The notes below the pieces were generated by a model that was given only the letters and a program-made list of their open reading frames with translations, ran no database searches and was not told where the DNA came from. A program made the position numbers and the translations under genes. From Perilla frutescens (taxonomy: Eukaryota > Streptophyta > Magnoliopsida > Lamiales > Lamiaceae): 64,000 nucleotides of DNA. The DNA lies in NCBI GenBank assembly GCA_026008535.1, contig BRKX01000019.1:31314977-31378976 (forward strand). The letters run 5' to 3'. Numbering within the stretch: the first letter of the stretch is position 1; every line of letters begins with the position of its first letter. Below are positions 12,771 through 24,800 of the stretch, in pieces.

Positions 12771-12835
12771 GAACTTAAGTGCTCACTGCACTAGCTCGAC
12801 ATTGATGAACTATGACGAGAACTATGGTCCAAGAA

Positions 12836-13045
12836 ATGAAGGTCAACGATGAAGATGAAGATCGACGATGAAGATGAAGATTGACGATGAAGATGAAAAG
12901 CAGATCTGAAAATAAAGATCGACGATGAAGATGAAGATTGACGATGAAGATGAAAAGCAAATCTGAAAATGAAAATAAAGATCGACGATATTTTAATTCT
13001 CTTTCTGAAGATGAAAAACAGATCTAAAGATGAAGATGAAGATAA
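12836..13045. repeat. GA-rich minisatellite with GATGAAGATGAAGAT units
   Basis: A block of about 62 bp (AAGATCGACGATGAAGATGA..., ending AAAAGCAGATCTGAAAAT) is present twice, and shorter GATGAAGAT units surround it. The antisense frames are simple Ser/Ile/Phe/His-rich translations of the repeat. Confidence 0.75.
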
Positions 13046-13199
13046 AAGCAAATTTGATATTTTTTATTTTTTTTATATCTAAAGAGCATTTTGGTCCAAA
13101 GTGGCTAAAAAAAATATGTTTAAAACCTACTGACTAAAATAATTTTTTAAAAAGTTTAAGTGACTAAAATAGTTTTTACCTCATTTTTTTTTTGTGATC

Positions 13200-13739
13200 C
13201 AGTCCGAGAATCATCTATATGCTCAGTTTACCCTATAGTTTGGAGGTGAAACTATAGTCTAGGTTTTGTATTCTTTGATAAAACAGACCAAGTCTTAAAA
13301 TGTCTTTGTCTACGGACGAATTTGTTATTTTGCCAATTTTGCAATGCTGTCAATTTGGCAAATACATTTTGCAATTAGCATATTATATAGGCCAAGTTGT
13401 GAATTAATTTAAGCTAGATGCCGTGTACGTCAAATAATAAGAGGGTTTTTTTAGTTCTATATAAAGGTTTAGCTGGATGAACTTGAAGCTTAGTCAAATT
13501 ATTATAGATTAGATGTTATTGAGTCTCAATCGAATCATTTAATGAGAACTAAAAAATTGTTCAAATCTTTAACTAATTGCTAAACTTGTGGTTTTACTTT
13601 AGAAAATCCTTAAGGTGGTTAGTGACAAGTTCAAATAAATGTTTTTAGATTTTTTGTAAGTACAAATCCGAAAATGTGGGATTATGTAGTTCTTCCGGGA
13701 GACCTAAGCTACCTGCCCTCTACACAATTTTCTTCTTTT
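13200..13739. other. Intergenic, no gene recognised
   Basis: AT-rich sequence without coding signal or clear repeat structure. Confidence 0.45.
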
Positions 13740-13740
13740 A

Positions 13741-14352
13741 TTTTAGGGAAAATATCCAAATAGGACCTTAAATTATGGCTAGTCCAAATTGGGTACTTGA
13801 ATTATTGTTAAGTTTAATTAGACCCTCGATCTTTCTTGCCAGGTCCAATTAAATTCTTAAACTTTGAAAATAGACTCAAGTAGACTCTTTCATTAGCTCT
13901 TTGCCTCTTCCCCTTACAGAGAGTGATTTCTTCGTCCTTTGTGTCTAGTCGATAAATTGAAAGTACTGTTGAAAAGTATATGGAGAAAGGTATCCATATT
14001 ATAGCAAGTATCTTAGTTGAAAGATGGTTGGAAAGTTTTGCAAAAACCGAAGATACACAATGTATATGTGAACTTTAGCGAAATTTGAGTCGAGATTTTG
14101 TCAACAATTTGACGTCTAGTCTCAAAAATAGATTTAGGATTCTCTAAGTTCACGGTCTGGACTATTTGAAATTGAAGTCAATGCGATTTTTCGATAACTG
14201 GAAATGAACATGTATTTATAGGAGAGCTAACACAAGGGTCCAGTTGAATTAATTATGAACGTTTAGGCCCGATTGGACTTGATAATAAGTTAAGTGTCCA
14301 CTTAAATTTAATGAAATAGTTTAGGGTTTATTTAGACCTTTTTACTTTATTT
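13741..14352. mobile_element. Putative MULE-type MITE (~0.6 kb)
   Basis: The left end (AGGGAAAATATCCAAATAGG, then ACCTTAAATTATGGC) and the reverse complement of the right end (AGTAAAAAGGTCTAAATAAA, then CCCTAAACTATTTCA) can be aligned over roughly 80-100 bp, with GTCCAAATTGGG/GTCCAATCGGGCC-like motifs further in. That is the pattern of degenerate long inverted repeats. No target duplication could be fixed, and no coding capacity is present. Confidence 0.4.
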
Positions 14353-15055
14353 TATTTTACAATTTTTAAAATGGATTCAAGAAAACAAATCATATTTCTC
14401 CTCACAATAAAATGAAACATATTTCAATCAAAAATTACGAAGTAATGATCCTAAAGTTTAATTATTAATTATTTTTTGGAGGGAAATTCTAACGTTTAAA
14501 TTTAGTACCTATATTATCTGAAAAAAAGGTTTTTTTATTGGGGGATTTTTGTAGGCCACACGAGTGGGTTAGAGCGGCGATACCCAATCAAGTTAGGGAA
14601 TCTTGCACCTTAGAGTGGAAATTTCAATTTTGCAGATGAGGACCTCCAATTCTACTCAATTTGCAAGAGAAGGGCTCCTTGACCTTATCCATATTGTTTT
14701 GGTATTTGGTATACACGTGGCGGTGCTTGTTGCTATCAGCTAGCTCTTTATGACGTCATCTCCTTCATGAAAGATGAAATGTCATTTACACCCTTGAGAC
14801 AAATTATTTGTTTTTGAGCAAGCAATGTATGGGCCCACCTCAAACTTTCTGGGTTGGCTAATCTGTGGGTGGGACGTGGGATGGAAGGTGAGATATAAAC
14901 ACACTGCACACATTCATTCTGCTATGAATATAACAAGGGGGTTTTAAATTCATAATATTTCTCTTTATTTTTTGGACTCATGTGTTATATGTTTATATTT
15001 GTATGGATTGGATGTGTGTAGTATAGTCTTTATAAGAAAATATTATTAATTTTAC
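14353..15055. other. Intergenic, no gene recognised
   Basis: No open frame of note. A moderately GC-rich part (14560-14930) contains an ACACGTGGC motif near 14714 and a TATAAA-like GAGATATAAACACA near 14890, but no following gene was found, so I do not call a promoter. Confidence 0.4.
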
Positions 15056-15064
15056 TTTTAGTCT

Positions 15065-15470
15065 ACGACAATATGGTCAAAATATTTTTAATATCATATT
15101 AAATTTTTTTGGTTCCAATATTTTATTTATTCGATTTCTTTTGTACTATTTTTTTTTTATGTTTCTTGTCCTAAAACTAACCGCCATTTAACAATCATTT
15201 ATATGAGGTCAATGCGTTTGATTTTGTTCATGTTCACATTGGATTTTGATTTGAGTTTTTGGTTTTCACTTTTCACTTTGGTTGTTCTTTAATTAAACTA
15301 CGAAATATATTCATGTGCTTTGATCTCATATAAACGGATGTTAAGTGGTTATTAATTGTGGGATAAAAAATATCGATAAAAAAAAATTGGGACACAAAAA
15401 ATCAAATAAATAAATATTGAGACCAAAAATCATATCTGTGATTAATAATATTTTGGCCTATTTTCATAAA
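15065..15470. mobile_element. Foldback MITE with ~140-bp inverted repeats
   Basis: The left arm (TGGTCAAAATATTTTTAAT through ACCGCCATTTAACA and TTTATATGAGGTC near 15214) matches the reverse complement of the right arm (AGGCCAAAATATTATTAAT through ACCACTTAACATCC and TTTATATGAGATC near 15325). The two arms fill most of the element, with about 110 bp between them. Its composition is like MULE-derived MITEs. The target duplication is not clear. Confidence 0.6.
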
Positions 15471-15555
15471 TTAAAAGTGAAATCATCCCTCTAAAAGATA
15501 CATTTTTACTCACCATTTTTAGGTTTATAGATAAGACATTCTTATTTTGACCTTT

Positions 15556-15557
<2 letters not shown>

Positions 15558-15632
<75 letters not shown>
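15558..15632 (+). repeat. (TC)n microsatellite
   Basis: A pure TC run of about 75 bp, the longest in the window. The minus-strand frames over it encode poly-(Arg-Glu) and are artefacts of the repeat. Confidence 0.95.
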
Positions 15633-15634
<2 letters not shown>

Positions 15635-15734
15635 CCTTCTAATGTGGACCTTTCCATATTTGAATAATTTTTCTTGATATATAAATGTATAAAAAGTTAA
15701 AAATAATACTAGTATTTTAAACATAATAACAAAA

Positions 15735-17364
15735 GAATAAGGTCCAATTTGGTCTTAAAATTATATCAGAAATCTCATTTTGATCCCGAAATGAAATTTT
15801 GGACCAAATCGATCTCTCTGTTTGTTCCTTAACGGATGGACGCTAACTTCCAACCATTAAATTGCACATTTTTGCATTATTTCATACACTAACACATTTA
15901 ACACACACACCAAACAGGAATAAACATACAGAACATTCAAAATCAAAACTTAGAGAGAGATAGAGAGCAGTACTTGGAGCAGAGAAAAACCACAAAGTGA
16001 CAGCACATATCATGAGCAAAATAGGGATGAGGCATGATGCGATTCGGGAACCCCAGGACTTGTATCAGATTGCCAGAGAACGGAATTCTCGACCCGAACT
16101 TCACAACACGGACGAACTATAGGTATATGAAACCTATAACCCAACGGTGATTGGAAATAAGAACCTCAGATGAAAAGCGAAGACGCCACAAACAGTTGTG
16201 ATGTACTGTTTGATAAGTCGGATGAACACGACACACGGTTCAATAAAAATCTCCAAAGAGAATTCTCAAAGTCAACATATCAAAAGTGTTTAATGAAATA
16301 TAATGCAAGCCCTTATATAGGTGGGAAAAATAAAACAACCTTAAAATCAAATCCTAATCTAAAAAGGAAATAAATAAATAAAAATCGGATAAATCCGCAA
16401 CAGTTCAAATCGGCGCGACTCGGGCCCACTCGCGTCTCGGGTCGCGCTGTAGCTCGCGCCTGGCCCAAAACAGAACACGTCGCGGGCGCGACCGGCTCGC
16501 TCGCGCCACCACTCGCGCTTAGTCCAAAGCCAAACGGGTTGCGGGCGCGAGCGGTTCACTCGCGCCAGGACTCGCGTTGCCACTCGCGCCAGCCTCTCCG
16601 AACGCTCGAACTCGATCATCGGCACCCCGGCTAAGATCATATCAAGGCAGATGGCAGCCTCGACGGACCTGATCCTTCTTCGTGAGATGGGATTTCGAGT
16701 TATACGTCGGAAGCAGCCACTGCTGTTCGGCATCTGCTGAAGATAGGTTCGAGAAAAACTCATTGGAGACATGGGTGGAGCTCCCCGACCAATACATTTT
16801 TCAGCGAGATTCATACTAATTGCTATAATATATATGAAAAGGATTTTTATTATTTTTGTGAACAATTTTCATGGGTAGAATTTGATATAAATGTCTTCCA
16901 ATTACTCAACTATCAAAGCTTGTGAATTATCATCACTTGGCACAATTCAATAAAAAGGGAATTAAGATTTCTCAGCTCCCACGAACGCCATCGTTCCGCC
17001 GACCTACGCACCATAATCGTGAAGTTTCAATCTTTCTTTTCAGTTTCTTCATGCTCTTTTCAGTTTCTTCATGCTTTCTCTTTTTATACTTCCTAAATAG
17101 ATGTGTTCAATTGAAATTCTTCAAAAAAAAGATGTTTGATCCATGTGTGGGTAAAATGTGTGTGTTAGTGTGTGAAATAATACAAAAATATATAATTTAA
17201 CAGTTGTTTTTAACGGAAGTTAACGTCCGCTTGTTAAGGGACTAACGGATGGATCATTTTGATACCTTTTAAAAAGTTAAGGGATTGATTTAGTTCGAAA
17301 TTTTATTTCGGGACCAAACTGAGATTTTGGATATAGTTATGGACCAAATTGGATCTTATCCCTG
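15735..17364. mobile_element. MULE-type element, 1,630 bp, with 9-bp target duplication
   Basis: The left terminus (GAATAAGGTCCAATTTGGTC, continuing through GATCCCGAAATGAAATTTTGG and CTTAACGGATGGACG) is an inverted match of over 100 bp to the right terminus (reverse complement CAGGGATAAGATCCAATTTG, then GGTCCCGAAATAAAATTTCG and CTTAACAAGCGGACG). ATAACAAAA flanks it exactly at 15726-15734 and 17365-17373. Long TIRs plus a 9-bp duplication are diagnostic of Mutator-like elements. No transposase is present, and the interior holds a GC-rich segment unlike the ends. Confidence 0.85.
16020..16800 (-). other. GC-rich cargo inside the MULE
   Basis: Between the AT-rich inverted repeats lies a distinct interior. 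At 16395-16620 it is strongly GC-rich, with repeated ACTCGCGCC/GCGGGCGCGA motifs. A minus-strand frame of 168 codons (16359-16865) covers it, and its middle part (about residues 45-85) looks less repetitive. I recognise no protein family. It could be a captured host fragment (Pack-MULE) or an older nested retroelement piece. On the minus strand a TATATAAG-like box lies near 16315. Confidence 0.35.
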
Positions 17365-17373
17365 ATAACAAAA

Positions 17374-17811
17374 ATTGGCTGGAAGAGCTCTTTTTATGGA
17401 AGTTTCTAAAATATTATTTTCCTTAATTATTTTGGCTAGGTTAAGTTTTCCTCTTTTTTTTTTAGCGATAATTTTTTTTTCCTCTTAATTGTGAAGGAAA
17501 ATGTAATATATTTTCTAGTAAGTAAATTGAAGAAGGATTTTAGAGTGGGATTCTGAATCTTTTGAAACTGCAAATTAGTCTAACCTCCTACATAGACGTT
17601 GCTGTTGAGCACAATGAGGTAATGGATAATGAGATGAGAGAGAATAAACAAATATTCAAGAACTGAAGAAATAATGAATAGTAAAGGGAAAAGGATTCCA
17701 CGAAATATCTGCGCGAAGATATTTTGCAAATTTTATTTTCAACGAAAATGGCCAAATGCTGAAGGGCACATTCGTCTTTTTGTGCAACATCACATCCGCT
17801 TGAGGAAAATA

Positions 17812-17865
<54 letters not shown>

Positions 17866-18100
17866 TGAATATTGATACCCTCATTCGGGATTGAGATCAA
17901 CCTATTGCGGGAAGTCATAATCTGATGGCGTGATTAATCTTTGAGATCGAAGTAAATCTTTCAGTGAACCCTTATCTTCTACTGCACTCTCTGACACACC
18001 GCTTCTTTGTTCGCTTTATCCACCTTTTTATTTGCTCTCATTAAACATCTATATTTAGCATTCCATTCTTGATCCCCCCCCCCCCACCCTCTCTCTTTAC
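17374..18100. other. Intergenic / BBD1 upstream region
   Basis: No gene was seen. A (GA)n run of about 42 bp lies at 17817-17858. The last 200 bases are pyrimidine-rich, with a run of about 12 C near 18075, and probably contain the BBD1 promoter and transcription start. Confidence 0.4.
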
Positions 18101-18297
18101 CACTCTGCCTTCCCTTCTCTTTCTACGAACCAAATCATTGTTTTCTTCATTTTGATCAAATATATTTTTGGAAAAAACTTGTTTATCTTGGATTTGATCA
18201 CTCCTGTTTCTTGTGGAAATTGAGCTGCATAATTTCTGGCAGGGTTCTTATCTTGATTCTGGAAGCTCTTTGAGGAGGATCAGGGGTATTTATTCAG

Positions 18298-18330
18298 GTA
18301 AAGCATTACATACAGTGGGGTGTGTGTGTG

Positions 18331-18396
<66 letters not shown>

Positions 18397-19054
18397 TCCT
18401 TGATTCTTGTTGTGACTACTGATCTCTTAGAATCTAGTTGAATGGTATTTCTTGTTCTATAAGCTAAGAATAAAGAGCCATGTTTGAAAATTTTCGGTTG
18501 TGAGGAAAAACTAAACTGAAATTGTGTGTTTGTTGATTTGTATGATAATGATAGAGTCCTTCTCTGGTTAGTGGGCTGAATTTGGTTGGTTGTGATGAGA
18601 TCATCGCTTTACTCATGATCAATAAACTGAAAGATTGAATCTTTTTTTCTCTTGTATACACTGAGAGCTGAATATTCATCACCTCTTATGTATTTGGTGA
18701 CATAAATCCTGAATTCAGATTAGAACTGTCTATCTTCATAAGATTGTTTTCAGAAGTTTTACTCTTTTGTGGAAGTTCAGACATGTTTTGGCTAATTTAA
18801 AATGTTTATTTCATATCATTCTATGGTTCGTGTGATGCTAATAAATAATAATCTTCCTTCAGGATAGCATAATTTGTTTATATTTTTAGTTTAAGTTATA
18901 CATATTGCAAAGTTCTGTAATCAATGAATGTTGATGAGAGCTGCATCGGTAGATTTTAGGGTCTGTTCTGAATGCTTTATCACAAATTACTTTCAAAATA
19001 TGGCAGTTTCTTTCACTAAATTCCAAAATATCACCTTTGTTGATGAACTCTCAG
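18298..19054 (+). other. Probable 5'-UTR intron of BBD1
   Basis: A donor (TATTCAG/GTAAAG) at 18298 and an acceptor (CTCTCAG/GTGCAT) ending at 19054 bracket 757 bases just before the BBD1 start codon. The intron holds a GT-rich stretch and a (GA)n run of about 60 bp at 18333-18392. Introns in 5' leaders often raise expression in plants. Placement is inference from splice signals only. Confidence 0.55.
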
Positions 19055-19075
19055 GTGCATTTGAAAGGATTTGAG

Positions 19076-22000
19076 ATGGCTTCGATACAGGGCCCCGTAG
19101 TTTGTCCTGTAGTGCATGCAAAACAAACTGGAGTGTACGCTGTGCCTATTGATTCGCCTCTGCTAAAAGCTAAATTGGTTAGAAGTGGATTCTGGGGGCT
19201 GAAAGGGCTTAACAGTGGCACAGCTAATGTCAGCTACCGACAGAACTTAAGGCATTGCAGACCAATTCGGGGTAGTTTCAGTTCGTCTTCAGATGGTAAT
19301 GGTAGCATGGCTGGAAATTCCAGTGAGCAAAATGCAGATTATGTGAATTCAAGTGTGGTTGAAGCAGGTAACTAGTTTTTTTTCCTTTTGCTTGTCGGGG
19401 TCTATCAGAATTGTAGCTAATGTGATCTTGTATTAAAAAATTTCCTCTGCTACTATTTGAAGCAGCCATGGTTTTGTATGATTTGATATAGATGAGGGAC
19501 TACTTTCTTCTACATTTAATCAGATACGAAACAAAAAGCTATCTGAGAAATGCCAATAATGGTGCGTGTTTAATTGTCTCAAATAGTTGAGGTGAGAAGT
19601 GGCTCGGATGGTTTCATGATCAAGATGAGAGATGGTAGGCATTTGAAATGTGCTCACAATAACCCTCAGGGAGGCCATCTGCCCGACTATGCTCCACATC
19701 CTGCAATTGTCTTGAAGATGGAAGATGGAACTGGGCTTCTGCTCCCAATAATCGTTTGTATGTTTATAAAGCTTATAGTAATTGCAGAGTTAGTCTTTCA
19801 GGTCTTTTTATTCATTGCATTTGTGGCATTTATTTCAGTGGAGATGCCAAGTGTGCTCCTCATGGCAGCTGTGCGTAATGTCCAAATTGTATGTGCTCAC
19901 TTTTCCGGCTCTGTTTAAGATACCAGAATTAGTGAGAGAAATAATGATTCTTCAGTTCGGATCTCCTTATCATCGCTAATTCATTGTTCATCATTCAGGC
20001 TAGACCAACTATGTATCAAGTCCTGAAGGATATGATTGACAAGATGGGATATACAGTGAGTTGAAGATTTGTACCAGCTTTCACTTTTCTGTGCCGGAAC
20101 CAGTTTTCTCGAGCTTATAATTTGAATTTCTCTGCGCTTCTCTTTTCCAGGTGAAACTTGTACGTGTCACCAAGAGGGTGCAGGAGGCGTACTTTGCTGA
20201 GTTGCATCTTGCAAAGGTAAACTATTTTGTTGAATATAATGCAGAGTTATTGGCAGGTTTCATAATATATTCTACTAATAAGTATCTGTGGTGATTGAAG
20301 TTGGATAATGAAGCAGAGACCATATGCTTTGATCTTCGACCCTCGGATGCAATTAACATAGCAGTGAGATGCAAGGTAATTATGCAAAATTACTGTGGGC
20401 TGAGTCCCACACATTTATACTCAACTGTTATAGTTTTTATGACTACATTACTTTTCCTTTGTGTTAGAGTAGAGCCGAACTGGAAGTTGCAATTTTGCTC
20501 GAGTGAGTGTTGAAATCTTAAATCATTTTTGAGAAAACTGGTAAAAATCAAGAATTAACTTTGTTACCACAAGGTAAAAGGGTACCGATTTTCATGAAGG
20601 CATAACGTGATGTTTTAACCATCTGCTAGAATGATATCTCGTTGGACTAAGCACTTGGAGCTCACTCTGATAGGGATCTTGTTCAATCAAATGCATTGAA
20701 TCATAAATAATGCAGCATATGGGTTATAGGGTGTCTCGATGGTGTTAAATTTATTGAAGGCGTCGTGATGAGCTTTGAACCAGCATATTGGAACGTACTT
20801 TTTGTTTCACTGAATTATATGATTATTGTGCTCATGATGGCTATCAAATTTTCACTTGTAGCATTCTCACTTTGATTTCGTAATTTCAGAGTTTGATGAA
20901 TCTTTTATGGATAATAGTTTTCCCCTTTTATTTGGCACTGCTTCTCTCTGTTGATGGGTGTTTGATTCATTAACTTGCATTTGGTGGTATTCATGTTTTT
21001 TTAATAATTTAAATGGACTATCTGGTTCTAATGCTATGGAAAATAACTACCTCGGGTAATGCTGCATTATGTTGCTTCCAGGTGCCAATACAAGTTAACA
21101 AGTCGCTGGCATATAGTGATGGCATGAAGGTTATGGAATCTGAAAAGGTGTCAGCACAGAGTCTCTCATCAGATGGCCCAGTTTTTACTGAACTCGATAG
21201 GTAATCGATCTTCCTTGGCTTTGTTATAATCCGAACTTTCAAAGCAAGACTTGCTATATCGTGCTGTGCGAATATATATGTTTTGGGTCCACAGAGAACT
21301 GCTTCTCGAGAAAATATTTATTCTCATTATTAGATAATGAACAAAAGAGGGAAGGTTCTGATTCAAACTAACAAGATCTTGACAATCTGATAATGAGGGA
21401 AGTAGACTGTAGTGATTAATGACAGCATGTTGGCAATCACGAAGGGGGAAATGAAATTTGATTTCCAATTCTGCCACGTGATATAATTGGCTACTTTTCT
21501 GATAATTCAAAGCCCATGAATCAGAATGAATGATCATACTATCTGAGCTCATTATTTGAAGGGAAGGTCCTAACTTCTGTTTCCTTTTTCGATGCAGACC
21601 AACTGGGAACCCGTGCATTCAGACTAAAGAATTCAATTTAGTGCGGAACATGCTAATTGCTGCTGTTGAAGAACGTTATAGGGATGCAGGTATTTGTTTT
21701 CAAATTCTGGGACATTGATTTAAAATTTAAGAGGTATTGTTACTATTCCAAGATTTTTCCTCAAGAGGCAAAAAACTAGGCAAACTAGTACTCAATCTGA
21801 ATCACGAGTTCATCATCTAGCACAATTTCACAAGGCTCGCTAACTTCATATATACTGTCTTCATTCTATGATAATATATGCATCTAATCTTGAGGTTCAC
21901 CAAAGAAACAGCGAGATGTTGGCATGTTGCTTGAGTCTATGTAGCTCTGATGTTCGATTTGTTCCCACAGTTGTATTAACTGCTGGATAAAAACGATAAA

Positions 22001-22240
22001 TTTAGAAATCTGATTTTATTAGCTTAAGACTATACGACCTATAGAACTTCCTTCTTTGAAGTTTGTTAAAACCTGTCTAGTTTGTCTTGAGCCATCAAAT
22101 TTACTGTCTGTAGCATGAAGATAGTAATTCAAAATGCGGCAGAACTGAAAATGAATCTTTTAACAACATTTTGACTGTTCGTTGTAGCTTTGTGGAGAGA
22201 CAAGCTCACTCAGCTTCGGTCCAAGAGAAACTGGGCGTGA
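19076..22240 (+). CDS. BBD1: Bifunctional nuclease in basal defence response (BFN/DUF151 + UVR)
   Basis: Known members cut single-stranded RNA and DNA and affect ABA-linked basal defence against fungi. Nine coding exons fit by splice signals and phase: 19076-19367, 19587-19757, 19839-19888, 19999-20055, 20151-20216, 20301-20375, 21082-21200, 21598-21689, 22188-22240, giving 324 aa, about the length of Arabidopsis BBD1. The N-terminus reads MASIQGPVVCPVVHAKQTG. A Ser-rich region follows (SFSSSSDGNGS). The BFN domain spans about residues 105-250 (GLLLPIIV, MPSVLLMAA, FDLRPSDAINIAVRCK). A C-terminal UVR-like helix pair (VEERYRDAALWRDKLTQL) ends the protein. The start is the first ATG after the leader acceptor that begins the conserved N-terminus. 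No disruption was seen, so it is likely functional. The 3' UTR probably ends near 22,520. Confidence 0.95.
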
Positions 22241-22529
22241 TACAGTATATACGTCGTATTCTCTCCAGATGGAACTTGTAGGTATCACCTGTGTCGCTAC
22301 AATATTTCTGCTCGTATCGTTGAACAGCCATAATGTTGTAACAATGCATTGCTTGCTGCTTCTGGTCTCAGGTACTGCAGTGGGATAGCTTTTGTATATA
22401 GAGATCATTGGTCAGCCAAACATTGAGTAATCAACTGTATTTGGCCCTCCACAAGCTCATAGAAATCTCATTTCGTGTATATTATTCGTGTTCGTGTATA
22501 GATAAATTTCAATATGTACTGCTAAACTG

Positions 22530-23865
22530 CATCTGTCAAAACATTTACCTCAGCTGCGCTTGTAGCTGATCTTCATTGTCTGTTTCCATGAAAAGAAAAT
22601 TGTGTTGCTTCTGCTCAATTTCGTTTAGTTTTCTCAATAGGAGTTGCATGATAACTTGCAGTTAATCTGCAGACCACATTATGATTTTTCATTTTTTCAA
22701 AATTTGTGTTTCGTATCATTTTACTTTTGTTAAATACATGCTTTATTTAATATTACATGCTAGATGTAGTTATTATATGTGTATATTGTAATATGGATGC
22801 AGCAAATGCTCATTTAAATGCAGATTTTTGTCCATTTGTCTCTTTTTTTTGGTTTGGGGGGGGGGGGGGGGGGGTGAGGGATGATTTTGTAGCATTCAAA
22901 TGAGAGCTTACGTGTAATTTAAATTAATAGGTGTCGGTGAAGTTACTCTCACTAACGTACTTTGTTTATAGTTGTTTTGCGTATATTTATGATATTTACT
23001 AATGCGATAATAAGATGTATAGTACATATTACATGCATATTAGTAGTGAAATGTTATTATTAGTCTAACTGATTAGTCCAAAAAATGAAGGGTTATTTTG
23101 ATTAAGGTAATAATTTTCAGTCCGGAGGAAAAAAATTGAGTGTGTTCAAATTAAATGCAAGTTGAATTTAATTGAATCTTGAAAGGCAATAATACAGTAC
23201 TTTAGATCGTAATATGAGATTTATGAAAATTGATGTCTTAACGTGAAGTTCACAATAATTATTAATTATGGATAAAATTGAATGTGTTGAAACGTTAGTG
23301 ACTAATAATGAAGATGTGAAAAGGTCAAAGAAATTTATATAAATTGGAATCGGTGGTGATTATTGCGAGTATCAAACTTATTGAACCCCTAATATAATTT
23401 TGCCAAATTGAAAGGTAATTATAACTAATTGGGTTAATACAGGTGTTTGGATTTTTCACATGTTTTAAAAAGCGTAATTTTAATAACATGAATTTAATAT
23501 CCGTTTGATTTTTCACGTGATTTTTAAATTTCGAACAATTTAATTTGATGTGGTTGTCAGGGGATGGAATGATTGTCTTCAAGCAAAAGTCCCTCAAAAT
23601 TTCAAACAAAATATTAATTAGACCTATAATTTAAAAAAAATAAATTGGAGTATGAAAGAACTGTCTTCACTTCTTGCAGATCACTAAGTAGTATGAATCT
23701 TAACTCGTTTTCTAATTCTTCAAATATAATTCTCAGTCTATCATCATTCTCACTAGTTGATGGGAATTGATCGGAATTTGAAAATTGTGTGAAAAATAAA
23801 ACAAATATTAAATTCATGTTATTAAAATTACATTTTTTTAAAGGCCACTCTCCTGTGCAGGAGAC
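22530..23865. other. Intergenic, AT-rich, with a poly-G tract
   Basis: No gene recognised. A run of about 19 G lies at 22856-22874. The small minus-strand frames (23325-23609, 23614-23880) show no motif and low-complexity composition. Confidence 0.45.
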
Positions 23866-23869
23866 TGAT

Positions 23870-24800
23870 GGGCCGGTCATTAACCCTGATCAGCCCAGTG
23901 CCGAAAATTGAGCCCAAATTAAAAAAAAAAAAAGAAACAAAAAAAAAAAAATTCAGGCGTGTGGGCCTCACGCCGCGGCGCATGACGTACAAGCGCTTGA
24001 ATTATTTTTTTTTCAATTTTTTATTATTTTTCGATTATTTTTATTTTTTTTATTTTTCTGATTTTTTTTATGTTTTCTCCCCAAATTATATACTCTAAAA
24101 TACAATTAGTGAACCCTAAAAATTGAAATGAATTAATTTAATTTTTTAAAATAAATATAAATACATATTCTAAAGTTGATTTAATGGACCCTAAAATTAA
24201 AGTGAGTGATTTTTTTTTATTCGGTGACTCACGCAATGCACTCATCTGACACTAACTCGTGGGCTCGTGCATTGCTCTCAACAATTAATTTAATTTTTTA
24301 AAATAAATATAAATATATATCCTAAAATTGATTTAATGGACCCTAAAATTAAAGTGAATAACTTTTTTTTAATTCGGCGACTCGCACAATGCATTCGCCC
24401 GACATTAATGCGTGGGCTCGTGCATTATGCTCGATAATTAATTTAATTTTTTGAAATAAATATAAATGGTAATTGAAAAAAAAATATAAACCTAAAAAAA
24501 CGCAACAAAAACCCCTAAAGAATACTAAAAAAAAAATCCTAAAAACCCTAAAAAACTATGAACCCTAAAAAAATCTAACCCCCCCCCCCACTCTAAACAT
24601 TAATTGGAATGAAAAAAATTACAATTTGAACTACATAAACTCATAAAAGATAAGTAGCAGACCAGTTACTTTTTAATGATACAATCGATACTTTTTGAAC
24701 TTTAAACGATATTTTTTAGTGTAAAGATTGATACTACATTTTACCAATTTTTTTTCGTCGGAGCGGGTCGAGTTGTCTGATGGGCCGATTCATGCATAAG
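23870..24800 (-). repeat. Second copy of the dispersed AT-rich repeat, opposite orientation
   Basis: The reverse complement carries the same motifs as the 3.9-4.9 kb repeat: TTAATTGTTGAGAGCAATGC, CACGAGCCCACG and TCACTTTAATTTTAGGGTCC. Here a unit repeats with a 152-bp period (GGACCCTAAAATTAAAGTGA at 24186 and 24338). GC-rich text near 23955-23990 (GGCCTCACGCCGCGGCGC) parallels the end of the other copy. An A-rich stretch with CCTAAAAA units at 24490-24580 precedes a run of about 10 C. Confidence 0.65.

Larger units (their letters stand above)
11510..13187. mobile_element. MULE-like non-autonomous TIR element (~1.68 kb)
   Basis: The left end (about 11523-11590: TAGCCAGTCAAACTTTTAAA, then TTTTAGCCAGTAACTTTTAAACATATTTT) is an imperfect inverted match to the right end (about 13100-13178), where the reverse complement reads TAGTCACTTAAACTTTTTAA, then TTTTAGTCAGTAGGTTTTAAACATATTTTTTT. 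Both outer flanks carry TTTTTTTGTG, compatible with a 9-10 bp target duplication, although the T run makes the exact border uncertain. Inside lie a CT microsatellite, three copies of a 174-bp GC-rich repeat and a GA-rich minisatellite. No transposase is visible. Long TIRs and the duplication size suggest Mutator-like origin. Confidence 0.6.

Noticed and set aside
12791..13051. Ser/Ile/Phe/His-rich minus-strand frames
   Set aside because: Translation of the GA-rich minisatellite; no domain.
15442..15724. Minus-strand frames with long Arg-Glu repeats
   Set aside because: Direct translation of the (TC)n microsatellite.
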